Assembly (NCBI GenBank): GCA_020850475.1
Contig: JADZEO010000082.1
Coordinates: forward strand, 42,016-106,015
Length of the DNA: 64,000 bases
Direction: 5' to 3'
DNA from: Bdellovibrionales bacterium
GTDB lineage: Bacteria; Bdellovibrionota; Bdellovibrionia; Bdellovibrionales; UBA1609
The translations under genes were made by a program, and so were the position numbers. The stretch's first letter is position 1; each line of letters starts with the position of its first letter. Positions 37,270 through 46,665 of this stretch are shown here, in pieces. The notes beneath the pieces were generated by a model, which was not told the origin of the DNA, searched no databases, and saw only the letters and a list, made by a program, of their open reading frames with translations.

Positions 37270-38010
37270 TCAAAGGGTAAATATGTCGTTAGCCTTAGTC
37301 ACTTCGACGGATTGGGCCTGCGACAAAAGCCGCCGGGCCTCGGGATGTTCCGGCTCACGTTGTACAACGGCCTCCCACTGAGCAACGGCCTCCGGCACTT
37401 GTCCCGAATCGTAGTAAAGCTGACCGAGGCGCAGCCGAGCTCCAGTGTAGGTGGGAAAATCCCGAACGAGCGAATAGAGTTCCTTAATGGCTCGAGAGAA
37501 GTCTTCAAGTTTAACAAAGCACTCAGCCACTTTCATCGTCAACTCGGGCTTGCGGGAAGAGAGCGAGAGGGCCTTATAGTACTGCTCGAGAGCTTCCTTG
37601 GTGCGGCCGTAGCGACCATAAAGCTCCCCGAGTTCATCATGCTTAATCGCCAGCTTCTCGTTAACGTAGGGGTCAGACTCGGCTTTGTGGCGATCCAGCA
37701 GAGCTTGCGCTTCTTCAAACACTTTTCGACCTTCATCGTAGCGACCAAGGTCGTTCAAAATAATGCTGAGACCAATTGAAGCGTCAGTGTAAGTGGGCTG
37801 GATTTCGAGGGCCCGGCGAAAAGCGCGAATGGCCTTGTTGAATTTCCCCTGGTCGTAATAAATGGTGCCTAACATTTGAAAGATCTCAGCCGTCTTGGTT
37901 CCGCGCAAGATGAGCTGGTTCAGCAAAGGCTCGGCCGCCGCATATTTGTTGAGCTTAAAGCTCTCCTTGGCGGCGAGGAGAAGGTCATCTGATTGATCAC
38001 TGTAATTCAT
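37270..38010 (-). CDS. TPR-repeat protein
   Basis: The 246 residues consist of about six tetratricopeptide repeats (for example AEIFQMLGTIYYDQGKFNKA and DEGRKVFEEAQ), with no signal peptide, so it is probably a cytoplasmic scaffold. The start overlaps the end of bamD by 14 bases, which suggests co-translation. No binding partner can be named. Confidence 0.85.
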   Translation of the reverse strand: MNYSDQSDDLLLAAKESFKLNKYAAAEPLLNQLILRGTKTAEIFQMLGTIYYDQGKFNKAIRAFRRALEIQPTYTDASIGLSIILNDLGRYDEGRKVFEEAQALLDRHKAESDPYVNEKLAIKHDELGELYGRYGRTKEALEQYYKALSLSSRKPELTMKVAECFVKLEDFSRAIKELYSLVRDFPTYTGARLRLGQLYYDSGQVPEAVAQWEAVVQREPEHPEARRLLSQAQSVEVTKANDIFTL

Positions 38011-38764
38011 TGCCGATTTCGTCCTTCAGTTTTTTGGCCTCAGTAGAATCCGGGTGCTGAGAGACCAAGCGCTTGTAAAGGCCTTTGGCCTTAGGCAGAT
38101 CCTTGAGCTTGTAAGAGCTAAAAGCCGCGCCGTAGAGCGCGCGAGGGTCATAGCCGAGATTAGGAAACCGCGCGAGGAGATCCTCAAAGCGGCCAAGGGC
38201 ACTGTCAAATTGATCTCGGGAAAAGTAAAAGTCCGCAATATAGAGCTCTTTGTCGGCAAGCTTCTTCAGGCAGTCATTCTTATGTTGTTGGGCTTTTTCA
38301 ACGAACTCACTGCGAGGAAAGGACTGAACGACCTCGTTAAAATAAAGAATCGCTTTTTCTGCCAGAGAAAGATCGCGGTCAATGGTCTCTGGTAGTTGAT
38401 GAAAGTAACTGAGGGCCAAACGAAAAGTAACATAATCCGACCGCGGGTGGCGTGGGTGAAAATCCTTAAAAAGTTGGTAGGCGCTTTGTGCTTCAATGTA
38501 ACTTTCGCGCTTAAAATGGATGTCGGCGATGCGCAGCTCAGCTTCTAGGGCCAACTTGCTGTAGGGATGCTTGTTTTTGACATCGAGGTACTGGGCAATG
38601 GCCTCTTCGTAGCGTTCGTCTTTCTCAAAACGCTGAGCAAATTCAAACGACCCTTCCGCGGTGTCGGCATCGACTTTTTCCGAAGAAGAACAACCAAAAA
38701 AAGCGGGTAAAAAACCGCACAAAAACAGGAAGGTCCAAGCGACGGAGGCATGACGGCTATTCAT
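37997..38764 (-). CDS. bamD: Outer membrane assembly lipoprotein BamD
   Basis: BamD is the essential lipoprotein of the beta-barrel assembly machine. It has a signal ending in FFGC (Cys25) and five TPR-like repeats with the typical EAIAQYLDVKNKHPYSKLALEAELRIAD start and the Ser-Asp-Tyr-rich HPRSDYVTFRLALSYF motif. 255 residues. There is no ribosome binding site; a promoter-like pair ends 7 nt before the ATG. It is followed by a TPR gene and hpt. Confidence 0.92.
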   Translation of the reverse strand: MNSRHASVAWTFLFLCGFLPAFFGCSSSEKVDADTAEGSFEFAQRFEKDERYEEAIAQYLDVKNKHPYSKLALEAELRIADIHFKRESYIEAQSAYQLFKDFHPRHPRSDYVTFRLALSYFHQLPETIDRDLSLAEKAILYFNEVVQSFPRSEFVEKAQQHKNDCLKKLADKELYIADFYFSRDQFDSALGRFEDLLARFPNLGYDPRALYGAAFSSYKLKDLPKAKGLYKRLVSQHPDSTEAKKLKDEIGNELQ

Positions 38765-38771
38765 AGGGGGC

Positions 38772-38801
38772 AGTCTAATGTTCCTGTCCTGGAGAAGTCA
38801 A
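38772..38801 (-). promoter_or_regulatory. Leaderless-type promoter of bamD
   Basis: TTGACT (38796-38801, five of six) and TAGACT (38772-38777, four of six), 18 nt apart on the minus strand. The -10 ends 7 nt before the ATG, so the transcript should begin at or next to the start codon. Confidence 0.5.
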
Positions 38802-38859
38802 CCACGTAGGGGTGGATTGACCCGCTACCGAGAGAAAAAGGGCCCATGATTTCATTAGC

Positions 38860-39918
38860 TTAAGTGCGAAAGCCCGTGAGGTGCCCGTAGACGCTGGTCA
38901 CGGTGACTTTGATCGCACTGGCAACGGGAATCGAGATGAGCATACCGAGCACGCCCATCACCTGTGCCCCAATAATAATCGCAATGACGACAGTGATAGG
39001 GTGGAGGTCCACAATCTTGGCGACGACCAGTGGGATCAACAGCAGCGCATCGACCAGCTGGGCAATCAAATAAATCATCATGACCAGAAAAATACCCACG
39101 GCGCCTTCACCATTGATCAAGGCAATAATCAGTGCGGGGACGGCTCCGATAAACGGGCCGATGTAAGGGATCAGATTGGTGAGGGCGGCAAAAATCGCCA
39201 GCAGAGTAGCGTAGCGAGCGCCGATTGCCGCTAGCCCAATCCAAACAATTAATCCGACCAGGGCGGCCTCGAGCAGCCGGGCTCGGACAAACTGCCCAAT
39301 CTGAGTGTTGATTTGGTAATAGAGCGTGAGCACGAGCTCAAAAATGTTGTTGGGAACCATCATCAGCAAAATCTTTGAGAAGGTTCGGCCATCTTTGAGC
39401 AAAAAGAACGAAAAAAATGGCGCTAGCAGCAGGATCGAAAAAATCTTCGTCACGATTCGTGGCAGATCATCAAACAGTGATGAAGTCCAAGCCAGCAGGG
39501 TGGTTTCCACCTTGTCACTGATGTCGATGGTAAATAAGGTGCCGGAGAGGGCGGCGAGGCGCTCTTCGGTTTCTTCGATCAACCGGATCGTGCCATCAAT
39601 GTACTTGGGGAGCTCAGAGCGAAGACTCGCCACTTGATCAGAAATAAATGGAAAGGTGGCCGACACCACCACGGTAAACAATCCGGTGACCGCAACAAAC
39701 ACGAGTGAAATCGCCAACGCCCGATTAAAGCCCTTGCGCTCCATGAAGGTAACCAGAGGATTCAACAGGTAGCTGAAGACAAAAGCCAGGAGACAAGAAA
39801 TCAGCATATTCTCAACCGTCAGAATGACGACAAAGAAGGCGACTAAAACGCCCAAGAACGAAATGAGGCGGATTAGCTGCTCGCGCTTCAGGCGGCGCTC
39901 GAACGCCGTATTGACCAT
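38860..39918 (-). CDS. AI-2E/PerM family membrane transporter
   Basis: Polytopic inner-membrane protein of ~352 residues with about eight hydrophobic helices, including the paired N-terminal helices (FLGVLVAFFVVILTVENM) and the conserved PYIGPFIGAVPALI segment of the AI-2E exporter-like (PerM) family. Substrates vary in this family (autoinducer-2, Na+/H+, others), so none is assigned. The ATG at 39918 overlaps the stop of the upstream cNMP-binding gene (TGATG). Confidence 0.88.
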   Translation of the reverse strand: MVNTAFERRLKREQLIRLISFLGVLVAFFVVILTVENMLISCLLAFVFSYLLNPLVTFMERKGFNRALAISLVFVAVTGLFTVVVSATFPFISDQVASLRSELPKYIDGTIRLIEETEERLAALSGTLFTIDISDKVETTLLAWTSSLFDDLPRIVTKIFSILLLAPFFSFFLLKDGRTFSKILLMMVPNNIFELVLTLYYQINTQIGQFVRARLLEAALVGLIVWIGLAAIGARYATLLAIFAALTNLIPYIGPFIGAVPALIIALINGEGAVGIFLVMMIYLIAQLVDALLLIPLVVAKIVDLHPITVVIAIIIGAQVMGVLGMLISIPVASAIKVTVTSVYGHLTGFRT

Positions 39919-40466
39919 CACTTCTCGTCCTGTTGGTTGAGGGACTGGATTTCTTTGCGGAGGCGAGTGACTTTTTCGGCCGTCTCCTTGAGGCGACGCC
40001 CGAGGACTTCGCTGAGGCGATTCAAAATCTTGACTCCGGTAGAGGGATTGCGCTCGACGATTTCGACGAGGTCTGGCTTAAAGAAACCGATTAAAACGGT
40101 CTCTTCGCCGGCAATGGCCGTGGCGGTGCGACGACCTTTGTCTTCAACCAGAGAGAGCTCGCCAAAAAAATCTCCCGGCCCGAGACGGGTAATGTGAACG
40201 GACGAGGCCTCTTTTTCCGGCGACTGGGGGTCCTCAACGTAAATGTCAACCGTCCCTCGCGCGAGGATGTACATCCCAACGCCAATTTCACCTTGGCGAA
40301 AAATTGTTTCGCCCGGGTGAAAGGTTCGCACGTGAACCAAGTCACGCAAAAAATGGAGTTCCTTTTTTGAAAGACTATCGAACAAGAAGTTGCGACTGAG
40401 AATCTGTGAAACATCGTTGGCCTCTTCAGCGCGGCGAAAGATGTTATCCCACAAAGTATTCACCAT
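39918..40466 (-). CDS. Cyclic-nucleotide-binding domain protein
   Basis: About 182 residues: one CRP-type beta-roll (FHPGETIFRQGEIGVGMYIL, then GPGDFFGELSLVEDKGRRTATAI with the phosphate-binding Arg) and a C-terminal charged helix likely to form a coiled coil. There is no HTH, so it is not a classical CRP regulator; it may sense cAMP/cGMP and act through protein contact. It starts inside the end of the upstream TPR-SH3 gene and overlaps the permease, so it may control that transporter (inference). Confidence 0.85.
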   Translation of the reverse strand: MVNTLWDNIFRRAEEANDVSQILSRNFLFDSLSKKELHFLRDLVHVRTFHPGETIFRQGEIGVGMYILARGTVDIYVEDPQSPEKEASSVHITRLGPGDFFGELSLVEDKGRRTATAIAGEETVLIGFFKPDLVEIVERNPSTGVKILNRLSEVLGRRLKETAEKVTRLRKEIQSLNQQDEK

Positions 40467-41272
40467 GGTTTGCGCCCCGAAGAATGAAACAGCAGGTTGA
40501 GTTGGACCCATCCGGTCAATCCGCCGGGCGAGGTCACTTGCACCCAGTCATTCACAACCTGTTTGATTATAACTTCATGTCCTTCGGGAAGCTCAAATAA
40601 ACTCGCATCATCTGGACTTGGTCCCGACCGGACTTCGAGATTTTTGGCGATCACGGTCGCGCGAGGAGTAAAAGAATCATAGGCCTTAGCAACACTCAGT
40701 CCGACAAAAAGCATGAAGGCCAGTCCACAAAACATTCCCACGTAGGGGAGGGGTGGAGAGGGGAGCTCGGCCCGCACAGCTTCGCGGCGTTTGGCGGAAT
40801 AGCGAATCAACAGGATTCCACCTAACAACAAAAACAGCGCATTAAACGCCAAGGCCCGGTTAAGGGAGATGCGGGTCAGGAAATCAGCCCGAAAGGACTC
40901 CCACCCACTGATGGTCATCGATTGCAGGGGACCCATTTGCTTGGTTGCAAACTCAAGAGCGCGACGGGCGAGAGAAAAGTCAGGATCGACATATAATGCC
41001 CTGCGCCAGGCGCCGACCGCACGTCCCCGTGATTCTAGCTGAAAGTCGGCAAGACCAAGGTTGTAAAGAATGAACTTATTGTCGGGAGCCTTGTCGAGGG
41101 CCTGCAGAAAAAAACCTTGGGCCTTGGCCAGTTCACCTTTTTGGTAGCTCTGTACGCCGGCCTGATAAATCGCTGAGGCGGAATCTTGCGTGGCAGCGAG
41201 ATCCGCGGCGGCGGTCCAGCACAGGGCAAGAGAGAGAATAAAAATGCCATACCGGCACTGAAGTTTATCCAT
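40460..41272 (-). CDS. BatE-like TPR and SH3-domain membrane protein
   Basis: Residues 1-25 form a signal peptide; two to three TPR units follow (~35-110), then two membrane helices (~140-160 and ~180-200) and a C-terminal bacterial SH3 domain (~205-260, VRSGPSPDDASLFELPEGHEV). The same order occurs in BatE of the Bat aerotolerance operons of Bacteroides and Leptospira, but no batA-D genes are next to it. The ATG at 41272 has no ribosome site; a promoter-like pair ends 7 nt before it. Confidence 0.75.
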   Translation of the reverse strand: MDKLQCRYGIFILSLALCWTAAADLAATQDSASAIYQAGVQSYQKGELAKAQGFFLQALDKAPDNKFILYNLGLADFQLESRGRAVGAWRRALYVDPDFSLARRALEFATKQMGPLQSMTISGWESFRADFLTRISLNRALAFNALFLLLGGILLIRYSAKRREAVRAELPSPPLPYVGMFCGLAFMLFVGLSVAKAYDSFTPRATVIAKNLEVRSGPSPDDASLFELPEGHEVIIKQVVNDWVQVTSPGGLTGWVQLNLLFHSSGRKPW

Positions 41273-41279
41273 GCACACC

Positions 41280-41308
41280 AGTCTAAAAACATCCGAGATT
41301 TTTGTCCA
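41280..41308 (-). promoter_or_regulatory. Leaderless-type promoter of the TPR-SH3 gene
   Basis: TGGACA (41303-41308, five of six) and TAGACT (41280-41285), 17 nt apart on the minus strand. The -10 is identical to that of bamD and also ends 7 nt before the ATG. Confidence 0.5.
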
Positions 41309-41409
41309 TACTGGTCCTCTCGAATTTGACCCGAAGCTGTATCCTAGCTCTTGCTGACGGAACCCGCCAGGGAGTAGACTCTGACCACTTCATCCAAAAT
41401 GAGGATTCT

Positions 41410-42789
41410 ATGGAAAAGCTAATTGGCAAACAAATCGAAAACTCGCCGCGCATTAAAGAATTAGTGAAGAACTTGGTGGCTGAAATCAAAGCCAGCAATC
41501 AGCGGGTCGAGACTGTCAAACCAGCGGACGAGGGGCTCGTAAAAACGCACCAAAAGTTGGTGGAAGACTTCGGCAAGTTTCGCGGGCGCGAACTTTTTTA
41601 TCCCTATATCGGAACGGGTGCCGGCCGAGGGGCTTACGTGGAGTTGACTGATGGGAGTGTCAAACTGGATTTGATCAATGGCATTGGCATTCATCTCATG
41701 GGGCACGGTCACCCAGAAGTGATGGAGGCGGCGGTTTGGGGTGCGCTTTCTGATGTGATCATTCAAGGAAATCTTCAGCCGAATCTGGAGTATGGTCAGA
41801 TGGCCAAGCGCCTCGTGGATTTGGCCTCTCGCAAGAGTCGGCTGCGCCACGCGTGGGTGACAACTTGCGGATCGATGGCGAACGAAAATGGCCTCAAGGC
41901 CTGTCGGCAGAAGTTGACTCCAGCGCGCAAAATTCTTGCTTTTGACGGCGCCTTTGCCGGACGCACCACCATGATGGCCGAAATCACCGACAATCCGGGC
42001 TTCAAAATTGGCTTGCCGGAATATCACGAAGTTTTGCGTTTGCCGTTTTACGATAAGAAAGATCCGGCGAGCAAAGACAAGACCTTAACGGCGCTTCGCA
42101 AACACATCGCCGAAAACCCGAAGAACATTTGCTGTTTTATGTTTGAGCCGATGCAAGGGGAGGGGGGCTACAACGTGGCGCCTCGAGATTTTTTCATTCC
42201 GCTATTTGAAGAGTGCCGCAAGGCCGGAATCTTGATCTTTGCTGACGAAGTGCAAACCTTTTGCCGCACGGGACAGTTCTTTGCCTTTGAGACGCTTGAT
42301 TTTGGCGACTATATCGATGTTTGTACCGTCGCTAAGACCTTGCAAAATGGTGCGACGCTGTTTACGGAGCAAACCAATCCCCAGCCAGGATTGATTGCAG
42401 GTACCTTTACGGGAGCGTCGGCTGAACTGCGTGCGGGCATGGCGATTCTCGATATTTTAGAGAACCAAGGATACCTCGGCGCCAACGGCAAGATTGCAAA
42501 AATTCACAACGAATTTGTGGCGATGTTGAATCAACTCAATTCCACGAGCTGCAAGGGAATGTTGCAAGACGCGGGCGGCCTGGGTCTGATGATTGCGGTC
42601 ACACCTTTGGATGGCAGCAAAGAAAAGCAGGGAGCGTTGCTCAAAACGCTCTACAAAAATGGCTTGATGTCGTTTGGTTGCGGTCGCGGCCCTTATCGCT
42701 TGCGCTTCCTTGTGCCGATGGTCATGACCTCGCAAGACATTGCCTTGGCCGGCAAGATCATCGAGAAATCGGTTTTGGAGCACGCTTGA
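41410..42789 (+). CDS. Class III (ornithine/acetylornithine-type) PLP aminotransferase
   Basis: The 459-residue enzyme has the class III fold: CGSMANENGLKACR at the phosphate site, IFADEVQTFCRTGQFFAFE with the cofactor Asp, and the Schiff-base Lys in VAKTLQNGA. It is ~60 residues longer than ArgD/AstC and diverges from them. Because astA- and astD-like genes follow, it probably transaminates N-succinylornithine. The ATG at 41410 follows GAGG. It is the first gene of a tightly overlapping operon. Confidence 0.85.
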   Translation: MEKLIGKQIENSPRIKELVKNLVAEIKASNQRVETVKPADEGLVKTHQKLVEDFGKFRGRELFYPYIGTGAGRGAYVELTDGSVKLDLINGIGIHLMGHGHPEVMEAAVWGALSDVIIQGNLQPNLEYGQMAKRLVDLASRKSRLRHAWVTTCGSMANENGLKACRQKLTPARKILAFDGAFAGRTTMMAEITDNPGFKIGLPEYHEVLRLPFYDKKDPASKDKTLTALRKHIAENPKNICCFMFEPMQGEGGYNVAPRDFFIPLFEECRKAGILIFADEVQTFCRTGQFFAFETLDFGDYIDVCTVAKTLQNGATLFTEQTNPQPGLIAGTFTGASAELRAGMAILDILENQGYLGANGKIAKIHNEFVAMLNQLNSTSCKGMLQDAGGLGLMIAVTPLDGSKEKQGALLKTLYKNGLMSFGCGRGPYRLRFLVPMVMTSQDIALAGKIIEKSVLEHA

Positions 42790-44129
42790 ATTTTGTCGAT
42801 AGCTGCCGAAAGTTAATTGCCCTGGACACCACTCCGTCCAACGGGAATCGCGCGGCAGTCGATTTCCTGGCGACGCTTGCTCGCGAGATGGGTTTTCAGG
42901 TGGAAGTTGAGGGCGAGTCGCTCAATGGCCTCGAGCAAGCCAATATCATTGTCAGAATGAGCGAGGGACCGCGGGCAGGGGAGCTCATGCTCCAAACGCA
43001 TCTCGATACCGTGGATCCTGGGACTTATTCGCATTGGACGAAGACCGAAGCGAACCCATTTAATGCCAGCATTTATGATCGAACACTTTATGGCTTGGGT
43101 TCGGCCGATACCAAACTTGATTTTTTGTGCAAGCTCTACGCGGCCAAGGAGATGTTAGGTCGGCCGATGAAGCGGCCGCTCGTTGTGGTGGGGACCTATG
43201 GGGCTGAATTTGGCATGGCCGGAGCTATCAAGCTGGTTCGCCGCAAAAAAATCCTCGCAACCCACGCTCTGATTGGCGAACCAACCAATCTTCAGCCGAT
43301 GTCCTCTGGCAAAGGGATGGCGGTGGTCCAAGTGCGATTTCCCTTCTCCGACGAGGAAAAGGTTTATCGTTCAGCCCATGATGCCGAAGAGAGCAGTTCC
43401 TCACAGAGTAAAATGTTTTCGGGCAAGGCGGCGCACTCCACGGTTCCGCACCTCGGAGAAAGTGCTCTGGTAAAGATGTTTCGCTTTCTCGAGCAATTGC
43501 CCAGCGGCATTGCGGTGATGGAAGCCGACGGCGGCATTAATTTTAATTCAGTTCCCGCGAGCGCCTTTCTTGAGTTTGATTTGGTCGGCGGCCTGAAGCT
43601 TTCGGTGGCGGAAAAAATCACCCGCATCTGGAAAGAAGTGAGCGCCTTGGAAAAGGAATTCGTCAAATACAAGGACGATCAGTTCATTTATCCCTACCCC
43701 TCGCTCAACATTGGGCAGGTGCGCACGCTTGAGGATGCAGTTGTCGCCACGGGAAGTTGTCGGATTCCGCCGACGGTGGGGCAAGAGGTGTATGAAAGCT
43801 GGATGAAGCGATTGGATGAGGCTTGCCGCGAGGTGGGAGCGGAATTCGCAGTTCTCGACTATAAGCCCCCGTTTAGTTCCAACGAGCGGTCTCCGTTTGT
43901 GGTCGGCTGTCAGGACTTGGCGGAGAATCTTCGCGGAGGGGTCAACAAGACCAAGCTAGCGGCGGCCACCGAGGCCAGTGTGTTTCAAAGATTGGGAATT
44001 GAGTGCGTGGTCTTTGGGGCCGGCGAAAGTGTTGGCAATTCTCATGCGCCCAACGAGAGTGTGAGTCTTGACGATCTGGAGCTGGCGAAGACGTTTTATC
44101 TTCGAGCGATGGAGAGGTTTTGTTTATGA
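42786..44129 (+). CDS. M20-family metallohydrolase (ArgE/DapE type)
   Basis: Di-zinc amidohydrolase of ~447 residues with metal ligands in LQTHLDTV, GSADTKLD, GAEFGMAG and, near the C-terminus, NSHAPNES. Family members remove acyl groups from amino acids (ArgE, DapE). In this operon it may take the place of AstE and release succinate from N-succinylglutamate (inference). The start is a TTG overlapping the TGA of the aminotransferase, with GGAG upstream. Confidence 0.85.
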   Translation: MNFVDSCRKLIALDTTPSNGNRAAVDFLATLAREMGFQVEVEGESLNGLEQANIIVRMSEGPRAGELMLQTHLDTVDPGTYSHWTKTEANPFNASIYDRTLYGLGSADTKLDFLCKLYAAKEMLGRPMKRPLVVVGTYGAEFGMAGAIKLVRRKKILATHALIGEPTNLQPMSSGKGMAVVQVRFPFSDEEKVYRSAHDAEESSSSQSKMFSGKAAHSTVPHLGESALVKMFRFLEQLPSGIAVMEADGGINFNSVPASAFLEFDLVGGLKLSVAEKITRIWKEVSALEKEFVKYKDDQFIYPYPSLNIGQVRTLEDAVVATGSCRIPPTVGQEVYESWMKRLDEACREVGAEFAVLDYKPPFSSNERSPFVVGCQDLAENLRGGVNKTKLAAATEASVFQRLGIECVVFGAGESVGNSHAPNESVSLDDLELAKTFYLRAMERFCL

Positions 44130-45139
44130 ATTTTGTTGTGCGAACGGCCGAATTGAAAGACCTCCAAGCCCTTTACGATTTGGCTCGGCAGTTTACGCTT
44201 CTCAATCTGCCCGCCGACAAAAAGGCGCTCACCCGGAAAATCGAAAACAGTCAGGCGTCTTTTTTGGGCGAGAAATCCAAAGAACAGGCCGAATATTTGT
44301 TTGTCGTCGAGGACGCCGAGGATGGATTTATCGCGGCCAGCTCGCAAATTGTGGCAAAAAACGGTGTGCCGAGTTCACCCAATTACAGTTTTGAAGTGCT
44401 CAAGAAAGAGCGGTTTAGCCAAGAGCTGGGAATTGGTTTTATTCACCAGATCTTGCGGTTAAAAATCAATACGAATGGTGCAACCGAATTGGGCGGACTG
44501 GTGGTCGATCGTTCCTATCGTCGTCGTCCCGAAAAGGTAGGAAAGATCGCGAGTCTCACGCGATTTGCGTATATCGCGCTTTGTCGGGACAAGTTTGAAG
44601 AGGATTTGCACTCCGAGATGGCCCCGCCACTGACCGACGAAGGACGAAGCGAGTTTTGGGAGTCCTTGGGTCGTCGATTTACCGGAATGCCTTATAAGGA
44701 AGCCGATTTGCTGAGCCAGCAAAACAATAATTTTATTAAGAGTTTGTTTCCGGAAGAAGACATTTACTTGTGTTTGCTCGATTCGAAGGCGCGCTTGGTG
44801 TTGGGACGCGTCGGAGAAGAGACACAGGGCGCGCTACACATGCTTGAGGGTCTGGGATTTAAGTATAAGAATGAAGTGGATCCCTTTGACGGCGGTCCAC
44901 ACCTCGGAGTTAAGACCGGGGAGGTTGCGACCATCAAGAATGGTCGGATTTGGAAGTTTGACGACAGCACCACCGTGCCATTTGACCGGCAGGGTGTGGT
45001 CGGCACTGGGCGGGACAACAAATTTAGAGGCGGTGTCTGGCCCTTTGCGGTTAAGGATGACAAAGCCTACTTTCCAGAGGCGGCGGCGCGCGCTTTAAAA
45101 ATCAAGCGAGGCGCTGAGGTATTTATTTCTCCTTTGTGA
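44126..45139 (+). CDS. astA: Arginine/ornithine N-succinyltransferase (AstA/AruF-like)
   Basis: About 337 residues, similar along the whole length to AstA: VEDAEDGFIAASSQI, ELGGLVVDRSYRRRPEKVGKI acetyl/succinyl-CoA site, GRSEFWESLGRRFTGMPY, and DPFDGGPHLG. It transfers succinyl from succinyl-CoA to the alpha-amino group of arginine or ornithine. The ATG at 44126 overlaps the preceding stop (ATGA) and has GGAGAGG upstream. Substrate choice between Arg and Orn cannot be read from sequence. Confidence 0.88.
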   Translation: MNFVVRTAELKDLQALYDLARQFTLLNLPADKKALTRKIENSQASFLGEKSKEQAEYLFVVEDAEDGFIAASSQIVAKNGVPSSPNYSFEVLKKERFSQELGIGFIHQILRLKINTNGATELGGLVVDRSYRRRPEKVGKIASLTRFAYIALCRDKFEEDLHSEMAPPLTDEGRSEFWESLGRRFTGMPYKEADLLSQQNNNFIKSLFPEEDIYLCLLDSKARLVLGRVGEETQGALHMLEGLGFKYKNEVDPFDGGPHLGVKTGEVATIKNGRIWKFDDSTTVPFDRQGVVGTGRDNKFRGGVWPFAVKDDKAYFPEAAARALKIKRGAEVFISPL

Positions 45140-45153
45140 GAACGGAGGAACTT

Positions 45154-46665
45154 ATGGCGGGCGAAATCTTGTTCCTGGGCGATTATATCAACGGACGATT
45201 TGTTAAGTCCGAGCATCCAGATGGTGAGTGGAAAATTTCAAGTCCAGCGGATTTAAAGGACTTGGTGTTGTCGCCGAGCTATTGCAACGACCACGTTGAC
45301 CGCGCCTGCGAGGCGGCTCGCAAAGCCTACAAGGAGTGGAGTCATATGCCCTATGAGGGGCGGCTCAAATACTTGCTCAAGCTGCGCGACACCTTTGTTG
45401 CCAACGAAGAAAAAATGGCGGAAGTAATTGCGCGCGAGACGGGCAAACCGCGGTGGGAAGCCATGACCGAAGCCAAGGCCTTGGCCGCCAAGATTACGGT
45501 GACCGTTGATCACTCAATGAAACTCGTGCGCGAAGACCGCGTGGACGAGGCTTTGCCGGGAGTCACGGGATTTATTCGATATAAACCTCGCGGAGTCATG
45601 GCGGTGATTGGTCCGTTTAATTTTCCGGCGCACCTGCCGAACGGCCACCTCATCCCGGCCCTCCTCACCGGGAACACCGTGGTTTTTAAGCCGTCGGATA
45701 AGACCCCAGCGGTGGGTCAGCTGATGGCGGAGCTCATTCACCAGGCTGGTTTTCCGAGTGGCGTTTTTAATCTTGTGCAAGGGCTCGGCGATACGGGCAA
45801 GCGTCTCGCGGGGCATGAGTGGGTCGATGGGATTTTATTTACGGGCTCCTATGAAGTGGGCCTCAAGATCAAACAAGATACACTTCACCACCACTGGAAA
45901 CTTTTGGCGCTCGAGATGGGCGGCAAGAACAGCTCCTTGATTTGGAAGGACGCCCATTTAGAAAAAGCCATCTACGAAACTATCGTAGGTGCCTACATGT
46001 CGGCGGGCCAACGTTGTAGCTGCACGAGCAAAGTGTTGTTACACAAGGATATCTACGATCGGTTCTTGGATAACTTTTATGAAACTGCGAAAAAGCTTAC
46101 GATTGGGCACTGGCGCAATAATCCGTTCATGGGGCCGCTGATTAGCGCCGACGCCGTGGAGAAATATGTTCGCTTTCAAGAAATTGCCAAACGCGAAGGG
46201 GCCGAGAGCATGATGCGCGGTAAGGCCCTTGATTTGGACCCCGAAGGTCATTACGTAACCCCGAGCATTAACTTGGTGACATCGTTTGACGAAAAGTCGG
46301 TGTATCAAAAATCGGAAATCTTTGGCCCGAACGTCGCCGTTTACAAGGTCGAGGAGTTTGATCAGGCGATGGAAATTACCAACTCCGGCGGCTATGGTTT
46401 GGTCATGGCGTTGTTTACCGAAGACCGAAGTCTGTATGACAAGGCCTTGATTGATGCCAAGGTGGGTTTGCTCAATTGGAATCGGACGACCAATGGCGCA
46501 AGTTCAAAACTGCCATTTGGCGGTATCGGCAAGTCAGGGAATGATCGTCCGTCGGCGCATTTCGCGGTTAACTATTGCACGGTGCCGGTGGCGACACTGG
46601 AAGATCGGGGCAGTTTTGATCGTGCGAAGATGATGCCGGGAATTAACTATCAGTTCAAAGGATGA
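45154..46665 (+). CDS. astD: Succinylglutamate-semialdehyde dehydrogenase (AstD-like)
   Basis: NAD-dependent aldehyde dehydrogenase of ~503 residues. It has GPFNFPAHLPNGHLIPALLTGNT, LEMGGKNS with the catalytic Glu, and SAGQRCSCTSK with the catalytic Cys, matching AstD. It would oxidise succinylglutamate semialdehyde to succinylglutamate. The ATG at 45154 follows GGAGG; 14 bp separate it from astA. mltG overlaps its end. Confidence 0.92.
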   Translation: MAGEILFLGDYINGRFVKSEHPDGEWKISSPADLKDLVLSPSYCNDHVDRACEAARKAYKEWSHMPYEGRLKYLLKLRDTFVANEEKMAEVIARETGKPRWEAMTEAKALAAKITVTVDHSMKLVREDRVDEALPGVTGFIRYKPRGVMAVIGPFNFPAHLPNGHLIPALLTGNTVVFKPSDKTPAVGQLMAELIHQAGFPSGVFNLVQGLGDTGKRLAGHEWVDGILFTGSYEVGLKIKQDTLHHHWKLLALEMGGKNSSLIWKDAHLEKAIYETIVGAYMSAGQRCSCTSKVLLHKDIYDRFLDNFYETAKKLTIGHWRNNPFMGPLISADAVEKYVRFQEIAKREGAESMMRGKALDLDPEGHYVTPSINLVTSFDEKSVYQKSEIFGPNVAVYKVEEFDQAMEITNSGGYGLVMALFTEDRSLYDKALIDAKVGLLNWNRTTNGASSKLPFGGIGKSGNDRPSAHFAVNYCTVPVATLEDRGSFDRAKMMPGINYQFKG

